This document shows positions 9,616-18,368 of a stretch of DNA of 64,000 nt, in pieces. Location: the NCBI RefSeq assembly GCF_001050475.1, contig NZ_CP012034.1, positions 1,178,001 through 1,242,000 on the forward strand. Direction: 5' to 3'. The stretch comes from Companilactobacillus ginsenosidimutans (lineage in GTDB: Bacteria > Bacillota > Bacilli > Lactobacillales > Lactobacillaceae). Position numbers and translations under genes: made by a program. Within the stretch, counting starts at the first letter, position 1; each line of letters begins with the position of its first letter. The notes beneath the pieces were generated by a model that saw only the letters and a program-made list of their open reading frames with translations, was not told where the DNA came from and did no database searches.

Positions 9616-12600
9616 CTAACTTATTTTGGTTAAAATCTTTTCCCCACATTGTAATTTCTCGTAGTTAACTTTAACGCCATCATCCAAATCTAACTCAACT
9701 TTTTGATTCGCAATATGTTGAATTAAAGGATCATATTTTTTCAGTTCCTCTAATTGTAAACTCAGATGCTTAACTTGTTTTTCTAATTTCTTTTTTTCTT
9801 TTGCAACAGTTTCGGTATCACTTATTTTATTAATCTGATCTAGTCGAGATTCATATAATCCTTGAAGAGGATGCAAATAATTAGTTCTTATCATTGCCAT
9901 TTCATTGTCGTCATAACGGTGTAAATACATAAGTGCATTAAATCCATTATTTTTACCACTAGTCAATTCCCAATAAATTGGTCTCTTTTGATATATCTTA
10001 TTGTGATCCTTAAAGAAATCTTCAACAAAATATCTTCTAATAGAATCTTCATCAGAATCCGCCTTCTTACCAATGATTGATGCAATATAGTTTAAATTCT
10101 CATCAACAGTATACGCACCAAATGTGACTGACAAGAATTCTTTTAGACGGTTAATAATATCTCTTTGATCATTAAAGTAATTATCATCTGTTAATACGAT
10201 TAGGTTATCTTCATTAGGCTTATAGGATTGATATTTGTCATCAGACCATTCACCACCGGCAAACGCTATTCCATCCTGATCCAATGAATATCTTCCGAAA
10301 GTTACCCCTATGAAATAGGACAAGAATGCCTTAATATCACGTACTTCATCAGCCAATCTAACTGAAACATCCTTATCATCAACCTCTGGAGTCAGTTCAT
10401 CTTGAAGACCATATAAATCAATAAAAATCTTATTCAATTCTTCTTCATTAGATTTAAGTTGATCAAACCTTTCTTGAGCTTCTTGTTTCCAGATATTGAA
10501 TGCATTTCTTAGTTTTCCATCAACTTGTGTTCGCTTCTCGTCAGCGATGAAACTTACTAATGGTGTTCCATAATAATTAAAGGAGTTCTCTTGTGAGTTC
10601 CAATCAAATTTGGAAATTTCAATTGTTCGTTTTGATATTTCTCTTACTTTATCATTTATAGAATCATTCAATTTGAGGATTGGAATTCTTGAGACATCTC
10701 CAGCGGTATAATTCATACTTTCATTCAACAATCCCAGGAAACGATCAGAAACTTTTGAATTTAAGATTGCCAGTTGTGTATAGAGATTGTATCTATCGTC
10801 ATTAAATATTGACATGCTTGCATCGTTATTGATATATCCGTTTTCTGAGTACCTGAACGAAATTTTCCCACTAGTTATTTTTGTCCAAGTAATACTAGAA
10901 TGAAGATAAAAATCTGAAGCTCTATGCCCATTATTTTGAGTTATCATTTGATAAGATTTTGAATCAAATTTTATAATATTCTCGTGATTTCCAAACCATT
11001 TACGAAATTTACCACCTTTATTTATGGGTAAGTATTCTCTGTTTTCTAATTCCCTTAAGCTCGAAATACCAAACGCAATATTTGATAATGCGACTTCGTA
11101 CCAATAGCGCAAGAAGAAACTGTTATTCCCCGTTATCATTCCCTTTTTTACCGAAGATTCTTTCGACAGGGGCGTATTCTTTTTGAAAATCATAATATCA
11201 GAATCACTAGCCCAATAAGAAATTGGTATCCCCGGAATCTTTTCAAAGTTCGCTTGGTTAGTTCGATAAACGTAATTACAGTTTGGATCAGAAATTGCTT
11301 CTAATACCTTGTTCTTTTGTACTTCCATGCCGCCTTTGAAGTCGGATAGTTTAATATATGTACCTTTTTCTTCGTTTGGCACATTTTTTAATACGAACGT
11401 ATTAATTGGAACAGTGGCTTCTTCGAATGCTGAATACTCCATTTGGATTAAACTTGATATTTCTTTGTTTTTTACAATGTAATTACGTAAGTTCTCATAG
11501 GTTTTAATGAACATCCAGACGAATGGTGTCATGTATGCTGAATAGCCACCAGGTTTAACTAGATTGCTATTTAGATAGATAAATATTGAGAACATGTCGC
11601 CAGAATAATCAGCGTAGTATTTTTTTACATACTTTTTTAGTTCTTTATCCATCTTGTTCATATACGGAGGATTTGTTGTTGCTACATCGTATTTTTGACT
11701 CATTGTTTTTGCAATATTAATAAGGTTCAGCAAATTTACTTTGGACTCTTGGATACCGAATACATCTAGTCCTTCAGACTTTACCTCCGAAACCTCTTTA
11801 GAGATCTTTTCAAAATCATAATTCTTTTCAATTTTTATGATGGATCCCAACTCTTTAGCATTGCTAAATAATTCAATTAACTCGCTAGTATCCAATTGAA
11901 CGTCATCTGGCAGAGAATCTACCAGCTCATCTGAAATATTGTCAGAGTCCTCAAATTCATAAACATTTGGGGTGATAATCTCGTTTCTAAACAGTCTTCG
12001 GTTGAACTGCCTTGCTTTCATCATTAATGCAAAATAGGTTAATTGATATGCTCTCTTATCAATTTCCAAACCAAATAAATTCTTAGTAAGAATTAGTATC
12101 GCAGCATCACGTTCTGAATAACCTTGTTCTAAATATATTTTCATAAATACATCAAATGCATATACCAAAATGTGACTTGAACCCATAGCGTTATCGATTA
12201 GTTTGATGTCCTCAATATCGATATTATTCGTTTCTGATTTAATTTCAGAAGGTAGAAGATATTTGAGCTCAGACTTCAAGTTGCTATCAGGATTTCTTTC
12301 AAGCCAATATTTTCCAAGCGAGTTATCAACCATGTATCTTACAACCCAATCTGTTGTGAAAAGCTGAGTTGCTGCAGGGATATCAGCTTTCTTAACTGCG
12401 CCACCTAGAATATTTACCACACGGTCGTGAGGTTCATCATTATAGTACTGATACAACCACCCAATAATCTCAACCTGACCACCAACATCAACGTTAAAAT
12501 CATCTTCACTAACATCGTCAATCAAACTCTTAATCACACCATCGTGATAGCTTGGAGTGAACAATAATTCGGCATAATCGTTAGTTTTCTCAAATAAATA

Positions 12601-13149
12601 AGGTAATATCTTGTTCAAAGCATTAGCCTGCTTGATAAATAACATTTGATACAAGTTATCCATATCAACTGGCATTTCTGTATCTTGTGCCTTAGAAATC
12701 AATGAACGCTCTTCATCACTAAATCTACCTAAATAATCTTCTAACTCAACTGGGTTAATCATAATATCGGGTTCATTACGATTAGATGAGCTTGAAAGAA
12801 CTCTAGTACGGCTTGGCAAATAGTCATTCACTTCCATGAAACGAATAGCAATGATGCGGTTAAACCAGGTATACGCAATCTCTTCAACTAGGTCATTATA
12901 TGCTGTCTTGAAATCATTTTTCTTACTGCGTTTGTTTAACTCATTAACTAGTTTTTGACGTTTACGAATATCTGACCCGGTGATCGGATTTTGATCATCA
13001 ATGTAATATTCAATTTCATTTGTTGAGGTAGGTAACTTTTCAGAAATCCCATTCTCATCAATGCCTAGAATTGATGTCTTTAAATTGATATCTTCAATTA
13101 ATGTATTTCTAGCTTTAATTGCAAAATTTTTAATTGCAGTTTTGTCCAT
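9616..13149 (-). CDS. pglX: PglX, BREX adenine-specific DNA methyltransferase (expressed copy)
   Basis: Methylates host DNA at the BREX site and sets the self/non-self specificity. The 1177-residue product has a helical N-terminal part (1-195), an N6-adenine methyltransferase core with NPPY at 493-496, a target-recognition region after RTNQANFEKIPG (629-640), and a C-terminal domain from about 870. The SAM-binding motif I reads DNAMGSSH (319-326) where the silent copy has DPAMGSGH, so two positions depart from the common form. The start has AAGAAGGGAACACTA ahead of it. The segment downstream of residue ~196 lies inside the invertible unit. Confidence 0.94.
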   Translation of the reverse strand: MDKTAIKNFAIKARNTLIEDINLKTSILGIDENGISEKLPTSTNEIEYYIDDQNPITGSDIRKRQKLVNELNKRSKKNDFKTAYNDLVEEIAYTWFNRIIAIRFMEVNDYLPSRTRVLSSSSNRNEPDIMINPVELEDYLGRFSDEERSLISKAQDTEMPVDMDNLYQMLFIKQANALNKILPYLFEKTNDYAELLFTPSYHDGVIKSLIDDVSEDDFNVDVGGQVEIIGWLYQYYNDEPHDRVVNILGGAVKKADIPAATQLFTTDWVVRYMVDNSLGKYWLERNPDSNLKSELKYLLPSEIKSETNNIDIEDIKLIDNAMGSSHILVYAFDVFMKIYLEQGYSERDAAILILTKNLFGLEIDKRAYQLTYFALMMKARQFNRRLFRNEIITPNVYEFEDSDNISDELVDSLPDDVQLDTSELIELFSNAKELGSIIKIEKNYDFEKISKEVSEVKSEGLDVFGIQESKVNLLNLINIAKTMSQKYDVATTNPPYMNKMDKELKKYVKKYYADYSGDMFSIFIYLNSNLVKPGGYSAYMTPFVWMFIKTYENLRNYIVKNKEISSLIQMEYSAFEEATVPINTFVLKNVPNEEKGTYIKLSDFKGGMEVQKNKVLEAISDPNCNYVYRTNQANFEKIPGIPISYWASDSDIMIFKKNTPLSKESSVKKGMITGNNSFFLRYWYEVALSNIAFGISSLRELENREYLPINKGGKFRKWFGNHENIIKFDSKSYQMITQNNGHRASDFYLHSSITWTKITSGKISFRYSENGYINNDASMSIFNDDRYNLYTQLAILNSKVSDRFLGLLNESMNYTAGDVSRIPILKLNDSINDKVREISKRTIEISKFDWNSQENSFNYYGTPLVSFIADEKRTQVDGKLRNAFNIWKQEAQERFDQLKSNEEELNKIFIDLYGLQDELTPEVDDKDVSVRLADEVRDIKAFLSYFIGVTFGRYSLDQDGIAFAGGEWSDDKYQSYKPNEDNLIVLTDDNYFNDQRDIINRLKEFLSVTFGAYTVDENLNYIASIIGKKADSDEDSIRRYFVEDFFKDHNKIYQKRPIYWELTSGKNNGFNALMYLHRYDDNEMAMIRTNYLHPLQGLYESRLDQINKISDTETVAKEKKKLEKQVKHLSLQLEELKKYDPLIQHIANQKVELDLDDGVKVNYEKLQCGEKILTKIS
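11231..11270 (-). repeat. Inverted repeat IR2, right arm (40 bp)
   Basis: Exact inverted partner of 7654-7693, within the expressed pglX at codons for YRTNQANFEKIPG. An exchange here would swap only the target-recognition half and keep the methyltransferase core. Confidence 0.9.
12439..12569 (-). repeat. Inverted repeat IR1, right arm
   Basis: Partner of 6280-6410, about 94 per cent identical by eye. Upstream of 12569 the two copies share nothing. This marks the boundary between the fixed pglX N-terminus (12570-13149) and the switchable remainder. Confidence 0.9.
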
Positions 13150-13162
13150 TAGTGTTCCCTTC

Positions 13163-13194
13163 TTAAAAAAATGACCACCCTAATAGGTGGTCAA
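13163..13194 (-). terminator. Intra-operon terminator between brxC and pglX
   Basis: On the minus strand TTGACCACC pairs with GGGTGGTCA around a TATTA loop, followed by seven T residues, 14 nt before the pglX start. No promoter is evident between it and pglX, so pglX should depend on read-through. It probably lowers methyltransferase levels relative to BrxA-C. Confidence 0.8.
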
Positions 13195-13207
13195 TTAAGG
13201 TTTATTA

Positions 13208-16200
13208 TTAAAGATCCAACTTGATTGAATCGTTATTTTTAATTTGTTCCATTAATTCTTTCTTGAGTTGAGCTAATTTTTCATCTACATCAGCCTCAGT
13301 CTTCAAATCCCAAGAACGACCAATAGCAAGTTGTTGTAAACTAACATGTTTAGGTACGTGAACCTCTACTACAGGAGTCGGTACTGGCTGATCTTCATGA
13401 ATTTCTTCATTATCACCATTCCCAGGTTTTTTATCATCCTGTGATGGATTCGTATCTGAGGAGGTATTTGTTACTTGTTGCTTCTCCTTTTCTGCCTTTT
13501 TCTGAGCAACGGTTCTATCAATACTTTGTAGAATACGTTCTTTAGTAACATTGGCATGATTTGGAATAATACACAATTCATTCAATGTTTGGGCAGACTT
13601 GGCATTAGCAATAAATTGATCAAAAGTTTTATCAATCTCTTCTTTAAATTGATCGAGTAACGAATTGCTATTTGCATAATCCAAAGTATCAGTGCGTTCA
13701 ACATCAATCTGTTTTTCTTCTTCTAGTAAGATTGAATCAAATTCTTTGTTGTATACATCATTAAATTCTTCAGACAATGCCTTCAGATCTTGAACTTTTC
13801 CAGTTGGTTTGTTGGAATCGATAATTTTGTTTATCTTATCAACAATTTGTGATAACTCATCACCAACAATAAATTCCTTTGAGCCCCGATAAATTTGAAC
13901 TTTTTGTTGTGCGTCAGTCCAAATTTTCTTCATATTTCCATTCGCGTAAAACTCAGAAATTCCAAAGGATTCTAGGTCTTCATTCCAGTCTAAGAAATCA
14001 TCCCTATTCTTGCTTACAAAATCATAAAATTCATCGGTATCTTTTCTAGCAAGCAAAGATTTAATCAAAGTTTCACCTTGACCTAATAAATCTAAGCCGG
14101 GATAACTATAACCACTATCTAGGGCTGAATTTTCGTGCATGTATCCTTGAACAAGATCCAACCTATTCTTCAGAGTTTGTTTAAACTCGCGAACAATAAC
14201 GTCATCTTCATCAGAACTAAATGATTTCTTAGTAAATGCCTCTTTAGCAACTTCCTTCAAATCATTTTTCTTAGTTTGAGAGATTTCACTTCTTGGCTCT
14301 AATTGAACTTTTGTAATGTTTTGCTTCTTCAAGAAATAATTGGCAGTTTGATTGGCTGAATTAGCATCATTAATGTTGATTGGCTCACCATTCACATAAA
14401 CTTTTAATTTTGCATCCGCAAATAATTTAGCAACTAGCCAAATTGTATCAATTTCACGATAGCCGTAAGGAATACCAGCAAACCGATCAATTATTGTCTT
14501 GTACGAAACCTTATTATGTCCATTGTAATCAAAGTTGATTTTCTCTTGTACTGACTTCAACGCTTGAATATTTTCTGAAGTTTTAACGTTCATTCCACCA
14601 TCTTGTTTAAACAGAGAAACAACATCCTTGTCAGACTTAATTGCATCAATATAATTCAACTTACGATAAATTTCGTCAATTAACTTATTTTCTGCATCTT
14701 CAAGTCGTTTGGAAAACCCACCTTTAGTCTCAACTTTATTTCCATTTACATAGATATCAGCATCTTCAAGTGAGTTTATTAGTTCATCATTAGCATTTTG
14801 TTGCAGTGTCCTTAACTCGACACGTTTCAAATCAATAATTCTTTGTGAACGTTCATCTGATGATAACTGAGATGGATCCATCAAGAAGCTTCTGATTTTT
14901 AAATACTGTTTATAGTTCTCAGCATATTCACCATCAGCAGGCATATCGATGATAATTTGTGGATCGTCTGGAGACTGGGAAAGTCTTCTCAGTTCAATCT
15001 CATCCCTGTTTGACTCACTATCAAGCGTATTGACCTTGATACTCATCTCATGATTAGGATTTCCAATCGGATAATCGTCAACGTACTGATTGAAGTTGAA
15101 TGTATATTGGCCACCCAATTTAGGATAAGTGTATTTCTTATTGATATTGGAGTTAGCAAATACAAATTCACCAATTGCCTTTGAAACATCGCTTGAATCA
15201 ATATTTTGCTTGGAGATTTGTTTACTAATATCCTGTTCAGCATCTGTTAAGAATTCATAACCATGCGTAGTTTTCTCAACTAGTTCTTGGCTCATAAGAA
15301 TTCTGAGTGCTTCTTTTACTTTGTTTTCCAATTCAATTCTATCGGTATCAATTGAATCAATCATCAAAGTAACAACATTATTCAAAGTAGCATCGAAGTT
15401 GGATACATATTTGACCATAAACAGCGTTTTCAAAACTTGAACTGGGAAAGGATTTGATTCTTTAGTCGGATTAATATAGTCGTTATCTCCAGCTCTGGTA
15501 ATAACAATCTTATGTGTATGATCCAAGAATTGATCTAACCCATTAAAGAAAATACTGAATGGCACTAAGGTTCTCGTATCACGTTCTTCAAGTTGCTGAG
15601 CGGATTCTTGGAATACCGCCAACATTGAACGTTCACCATTGGCTAAATGTTTACCATCTGATCCGTTCTCTCTAATTGCCGTTAAGGTATCTTGTAACAA
15701 TTCGAATTGATAAGGGACAAATGGATATACATCCGCATATGATTTATCATCGCTAAACTTCTTACGTTCAACTTCTCCATCAAAACTAATTAAGTTATTG
15801 ATAGTGTGTTGATCATTGTCGAAATCATTTTTTAAAAGTTGTTCACTTTCAGGTGTTTTCTCCAATAAACGCTTACGAATAACTTCATCAACATTAGCCG
15901 ATGACATGGCAATTCTGGTTTTGAATCTACCTTGAATCTTAGAAAAATCTTGACCATTAATATTATCAGTCACTTGATCGATTGCTTGTTGACTTGTCAC
16001 AATAACCCAGGCACGACCATGAGTGTATGTACCCAGGTCTTCAACAATACTTTGTAAGTTCAACATACGTTGTTGACTATCACCAATGTATTGGCCAACT
16101 TCATCAACTAGAAATGCTAGATGATAATTTGGATCAGGTTGAGATTCGATATATTCATTTACCAATTTAGCAAATGATTCAACGCTTATTGGATAATCCT

Positions 16201-16903
16201 TACGCATTTGTTCAACGAATCCTTCAGCGTCATCTTCTGAAAGATATCCAATTTCAACCAATGTATTTTTTATTGTTCCTTTAATAAAAGCAAAACTACT
16301 CCTTATCTCAATCCAATCACGATTTTGCTTATCCAGCTCTTTGAATTTTTCTTGAAACTTGTCATACATTCCTTGATTTTTAAGACCACGTTCCATATCA
16401 GCAAGCCAAAAGTCCTCACCGATTAAGCCCTGATGTTCATTGAATACTTGTAGAAAAACATTTAAGATTGCATCTTTTTGTTCTTTGTTGCCATTCTTGG
16501 CTTTTGAATCAATGTTGAACAACATGACATCATTTTGATTAGCAGCTGTCTTTTCCATGTCATTGATTGTCATTTGATCTTTTATTTTGTTGTCATCTTT
16601 AAAGTAGTCAATGGCATTCTTACCAGAAACTTCACGGTTCTCAAGTAGATAAGATAAAATTTTAAGGAAGTGAGATTTACCAGAACCGAAGAAACCGGAA
16701 ATCCAAACACCCATATTAGGAGTGTCATTCCCGATACTTGCCGCATATGCTTTGAAGAAATCACTAAAGTGTCTTTCCAACTCATTAGTAACTACGTATT
16801 CTTCTAATTCCTGTTTAATATTGGAATCTTGATCATCACCAATTGTGATAACACCTTTGATATCACGATTGATAGGTTTCGCGAATATATCTTTAATTTG
16901 CAT
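13208..16903 (-). CDS. brxC: BrxC, BREX P-loop ATPase
   Basis: Large ATPase of the BREX complex, 1231 residues, the usual size for the type 1 family. The Walker A motif GFFGSGKS is at about residues 70-77 within VWISGFFGSGKSHFLK. A likely Walker B is in LAFLVDEVGQYIG at about 262-274. The middle and C-terminal parts are rich in charged coiled-coil segments, followed by a low-complexity linker (TNTSSDTNPSQDDKKPGNGD) and a final HVSLQQLAIGRSWDLKTEAD block. The start has GGGGAAAATC upstream and brxB ends 14 nt before it. Co-transcribed with brxA and brxB. Confidence 0.94.
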   Translation of the reverse strand: MQIKDIFAKPINRDIKGVITIGDDQDSNIKQELEEYVVTNELERHFSDFFKAYAASIGNDTPNMGVWISGFFGSGKSHFLKILSYLLENREVSGKNAIDYFKDDNKIKDQMTINDMEKTAANQNDVMLFNIDSKAKNGNKEQKDAILNVFLQVFNEHQGLIGEDFWLADMERGLKNQGMYDKFQEKFKELDKQNRDWIEIRSSFAFIKGTIKNTLVEIGYLSEDDAEGFVEQMRKDYPISVESFAKLVNEYIESQPDPNYHLAFLVDEVGQYIGDSQQRMLNLQSIVEDLGTYTHGRAWVIVTSQQAIDQVTDNINGQDFSKIQGRFKTRIAMSSANVDEVIRKRLLEKTPESEQLLKNDFDNDQHTINNLISFDGEVERKKFSDDKSYADVYPFVPYQFELLQDTLTAIRENGSDGKHLANGERSMLAVFQESAQQLEERDTRTLVPFSIFFNGLDQFLDHTHKIVITRAGDNDYINPTKESNPFPVQVLKTLFMVKYVSNFDATLNNVVTLMIDSIDTDRIELENKVKEALRILMSQELVEKTTHGYEFLTDAEQDISKQISKQNIDSSDVSKAIGEFVFANSNINKKYTYPKLGGQYTFNFNQYVDDYPIGNPNHEMSIKVNTLDSESNRDEIELRRLSQSPDDPQIIIDMPADGEYAENYKQYLKIRSFLMDPSQLSSDERSQRIIDLKRVELRTLQQNANDELINSLEDADIYVNGNKVETKGGFSKRLEDAENKLIDEIYRKLNYIDAIKSDKDVVSLFKQDGGMNVKTSENIQALKSVQEKINFDYNGHNKVSYKTIIDRFAGIPYGYREIDTIWLVAKLFADAKLKVYVNGEPININDANSANQTANYFLKKQNITKVQLEPRSEISQTKKNDLKEVAKEAFTKKSFSSDEDDVIVREFKQTLKNRLDLVQGYMHENSALDSGYSYPGLDLLGQGETLIKSLLARKDTDEFYDFVSKNRDDFLDWNEDLESFGISEFYANGNMKKIWTDAQQKVQIYRGSKEFIVGDELSQIVDKINKIIDSNKPTGKVQDLKALSEEFNDVYNKEFDSILLEEEKQIDVERTDTLDYANSNSLLDQFKEEIDKTFDQFIANAKSAQTLNELCIIPNHANVTKERILQSIDRTVAQKKAEKEKQQVTNTSSDTNPSQDDKKPGNGDNEEIHEDQPVPTPVVEVHVPKHVSLQQLAIGRSWDLKTEADVDEKLAQLKKELMEQIKNNDSIKLDL

Positions 16904-16917
16904 GATTTTCCCCTTTA

Positions 16918-17496
16918 TTAATCAATCTGAAATGCTCTGTAGTAGTTATCCTCAATGGCTTCACCAAACATACTTAGGTTGAGACTATTATATTTCCCGG
17001 GATAAAATAGCACAACTGGAACGTCGTCAATAATCTGATGCATTGAATTCAATATCTTGTGTGCTCTAATCAATGGAAAAATTTCCCCAATTCCAGTAAC
17101 AAAGATGACAACATCCTTATCAGGAATATGGTCCTTCATATATTTAACAAACATATTCTCTGAATCAGTCATTTCAAGTGCATTATTCAATTGTTCAATC
17201 AAATATGACATCCCTTCATCAGATTCCATTTCCAGAACATCATCTTTGATTCCCATATCATCGAGAATCTTCCACATAATGTCATAAACATTAAATTCCA
17301 AAATATCGACACCGACAGTCTCGTGGTTTAACTGACTTTCAATACTTTTGACTTCTTCCCTAACCTGTAGTTCATCTTCAGCATCATATGCCAAAATATA
17401 ATACGAAACTTCATTTGAAAGTCCCCTACTATGTTGGAAGTCACTGTCTTTAATCTTTTGCCTTAAATGGTTTAACTTATCGTTTGTACTTGACAT
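16918..17496 (-). CDS. brxB: BrxB, BREX conserved protein (DUF1788)
   Basis: Small conserved component of type 1 BREX, 192 residues, required for defence but without a settled biochemical role. The sequence fits the DUF1788 family, with segments such as VVIFVTGIGEIFPLIRAHKI and PVVLFYPGKYNSLNLSMFG near the C-terminus. It starts 1 nt after the brxA stop (TAG T ATG), so it is translationally coupled. The brxA-B-C order is that of a type 1 locus. Confidence 0.9.
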   Translation of the reverse strand: MSSTNDKLNHLRQKIKDSDFQHSRGLSNEVSYYILAYDAEDELQVREEVKSIESQLNHETVGVDILEFNVYDIMWKILDDMGIKDDVLEMESDEGMSYLIEQLNNALEMTDSENMFVKYMKDHIPDKDVVIFVTGIGEIFPLIRAHKILNSMHQIIDDVPVVLFYPGKYNSLNLSMFGEAIEDNYYRAFQID

Positions 17497-17497
17497 A

Positions 17498-18091
17498 CTA
17501 TCTCCCTGTCAATGAAGCCAATTGTCTAAATTGTTTTTTCTCTTGAAGCAGATCTTCAAGTCTAAAATCTAAAAATGGACGAACAATTTCGTCGTAAGAA
17601 CCCTTGTCAATCATCAATCCAGCATTACGATTAAATGTTTTAAATAATCCAGTTAATCGGGTAATAGTTTGATCTGACCAATTTGCAACTTGATCACTTT
17701 CCACTTGCTTCCTTGTAAAGAAAGCCTCAATTTCATAATCATGTAGCATAGAATCACCAAGCATGATTTCTTCGCGAAATACTTCATACATGAATTCGTC
17801 AAACAACTTATCCATAAGCATAATGGAAATTATATTTACTAGTTTCTTATTAGAAACATCGAGACTAGGATAAAGCTCAAGATAGTCGTCATCCAAACTA
17901 CCAATACGTCTTTTCAATGTCCGATATGTATCAATACTTCGAGCTTCAGTTTTCTGTTGAAAGCAATTATCCTCAACAGCCATTTTCCGAATTTCAGCAT
18001 CAGTGAAATCGTCATTCAAAAAATCAATATATAAAGTAAATTCATCTTGCCAAAAACTATGAGAAATCATATTTGCGCTATATTCTGGCAT
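17498..18091 (-). CDS. brxA: BrxA, BREX DNA-binding protein (DUF1819)
   Basis: First gene of the BREX operon; DUF1819 family, compact and helical, 197 residues. The N-terminus MPEYSANMISHSFWQDEF matches the family pattern of a short lead followed by a S-x-S-F-W segment. I chose the ATG at 18091. An upstream TTG at 18112 would add seven residues (start MRKSGNC) but lacks family support. The ribosome binding site is weak (AAAGTGGT). The upstream region is shared with the divergent marR gene. Confidence 0.88.
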   Translation of the reverse strand: MPEYSANMISHSFWQDEFTLYIDFLNDDFTDAEIRKMAVEDNCFQQKTEARSIDTYRTLKRRIGSLDDDYLELYPSLDVSNKKLVNIISIMLMDKLFDEFMYEVFREEIMLGDSMLHDYEIEAFFTRKQVESDQVANWSDQTITRLTGLFKTFNRNAGLMIDKGSYDEIVRPFLDFRLEDLLQEKKQFRQLASLTGR

Positions 18092-18114
18092 GCAATTACC
18101 ACTTTTCCGCAAAA

Positions 18115-18180
18115 TCTATTTGCTATTACTAACAAGTATATTAGAAATATATAGCAATTGCGAAATAATTCCAGATGATC
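18115..18180 (-). promoter_or_regulatory. Probable BREX operon promoter
   Basis: On the minus strand a TATACT -10 box lies 17 nt after a poor -35 candidate (TCGCAA). TTGCTAT and ATAGCAA arms, 7 bp each, bracket the -10 area and could be an operator. Weak overall. Confidence 0.35.
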
Positions 18181-18276
18181 TGACAACAAACTTGTCTAAT
18201 ATTAATTTTAACTTAAACTAGATCTCACTGGTGTTACGTTTTCATGATATTTTCTTACATACTTTGACTCAATCTA

Positions 18277-18334
18277 TTGACAATTCATTCGGTACCGAAG
18301 TATACTCATTCATGAAATATATTTCGGTACCGAA
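18277..18334 (+). promoter_or_regulatory. marR promoter with twin operators
   Basis: TTGACA (18277-18282) and TATACT (18301-18306) are 18 nt apart. A perfect palindrome TTCGGTACCGAA lies in the spacer (18288-18299) and an identical copy lies downstream of the start site (18323-18334). The placement fits repression of the gene by its own product. Confidence 0.85.
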
Positions 18335-18368
18335 TGTTTTTTACTATTTGTAGAAAAGAGGAAATTAT

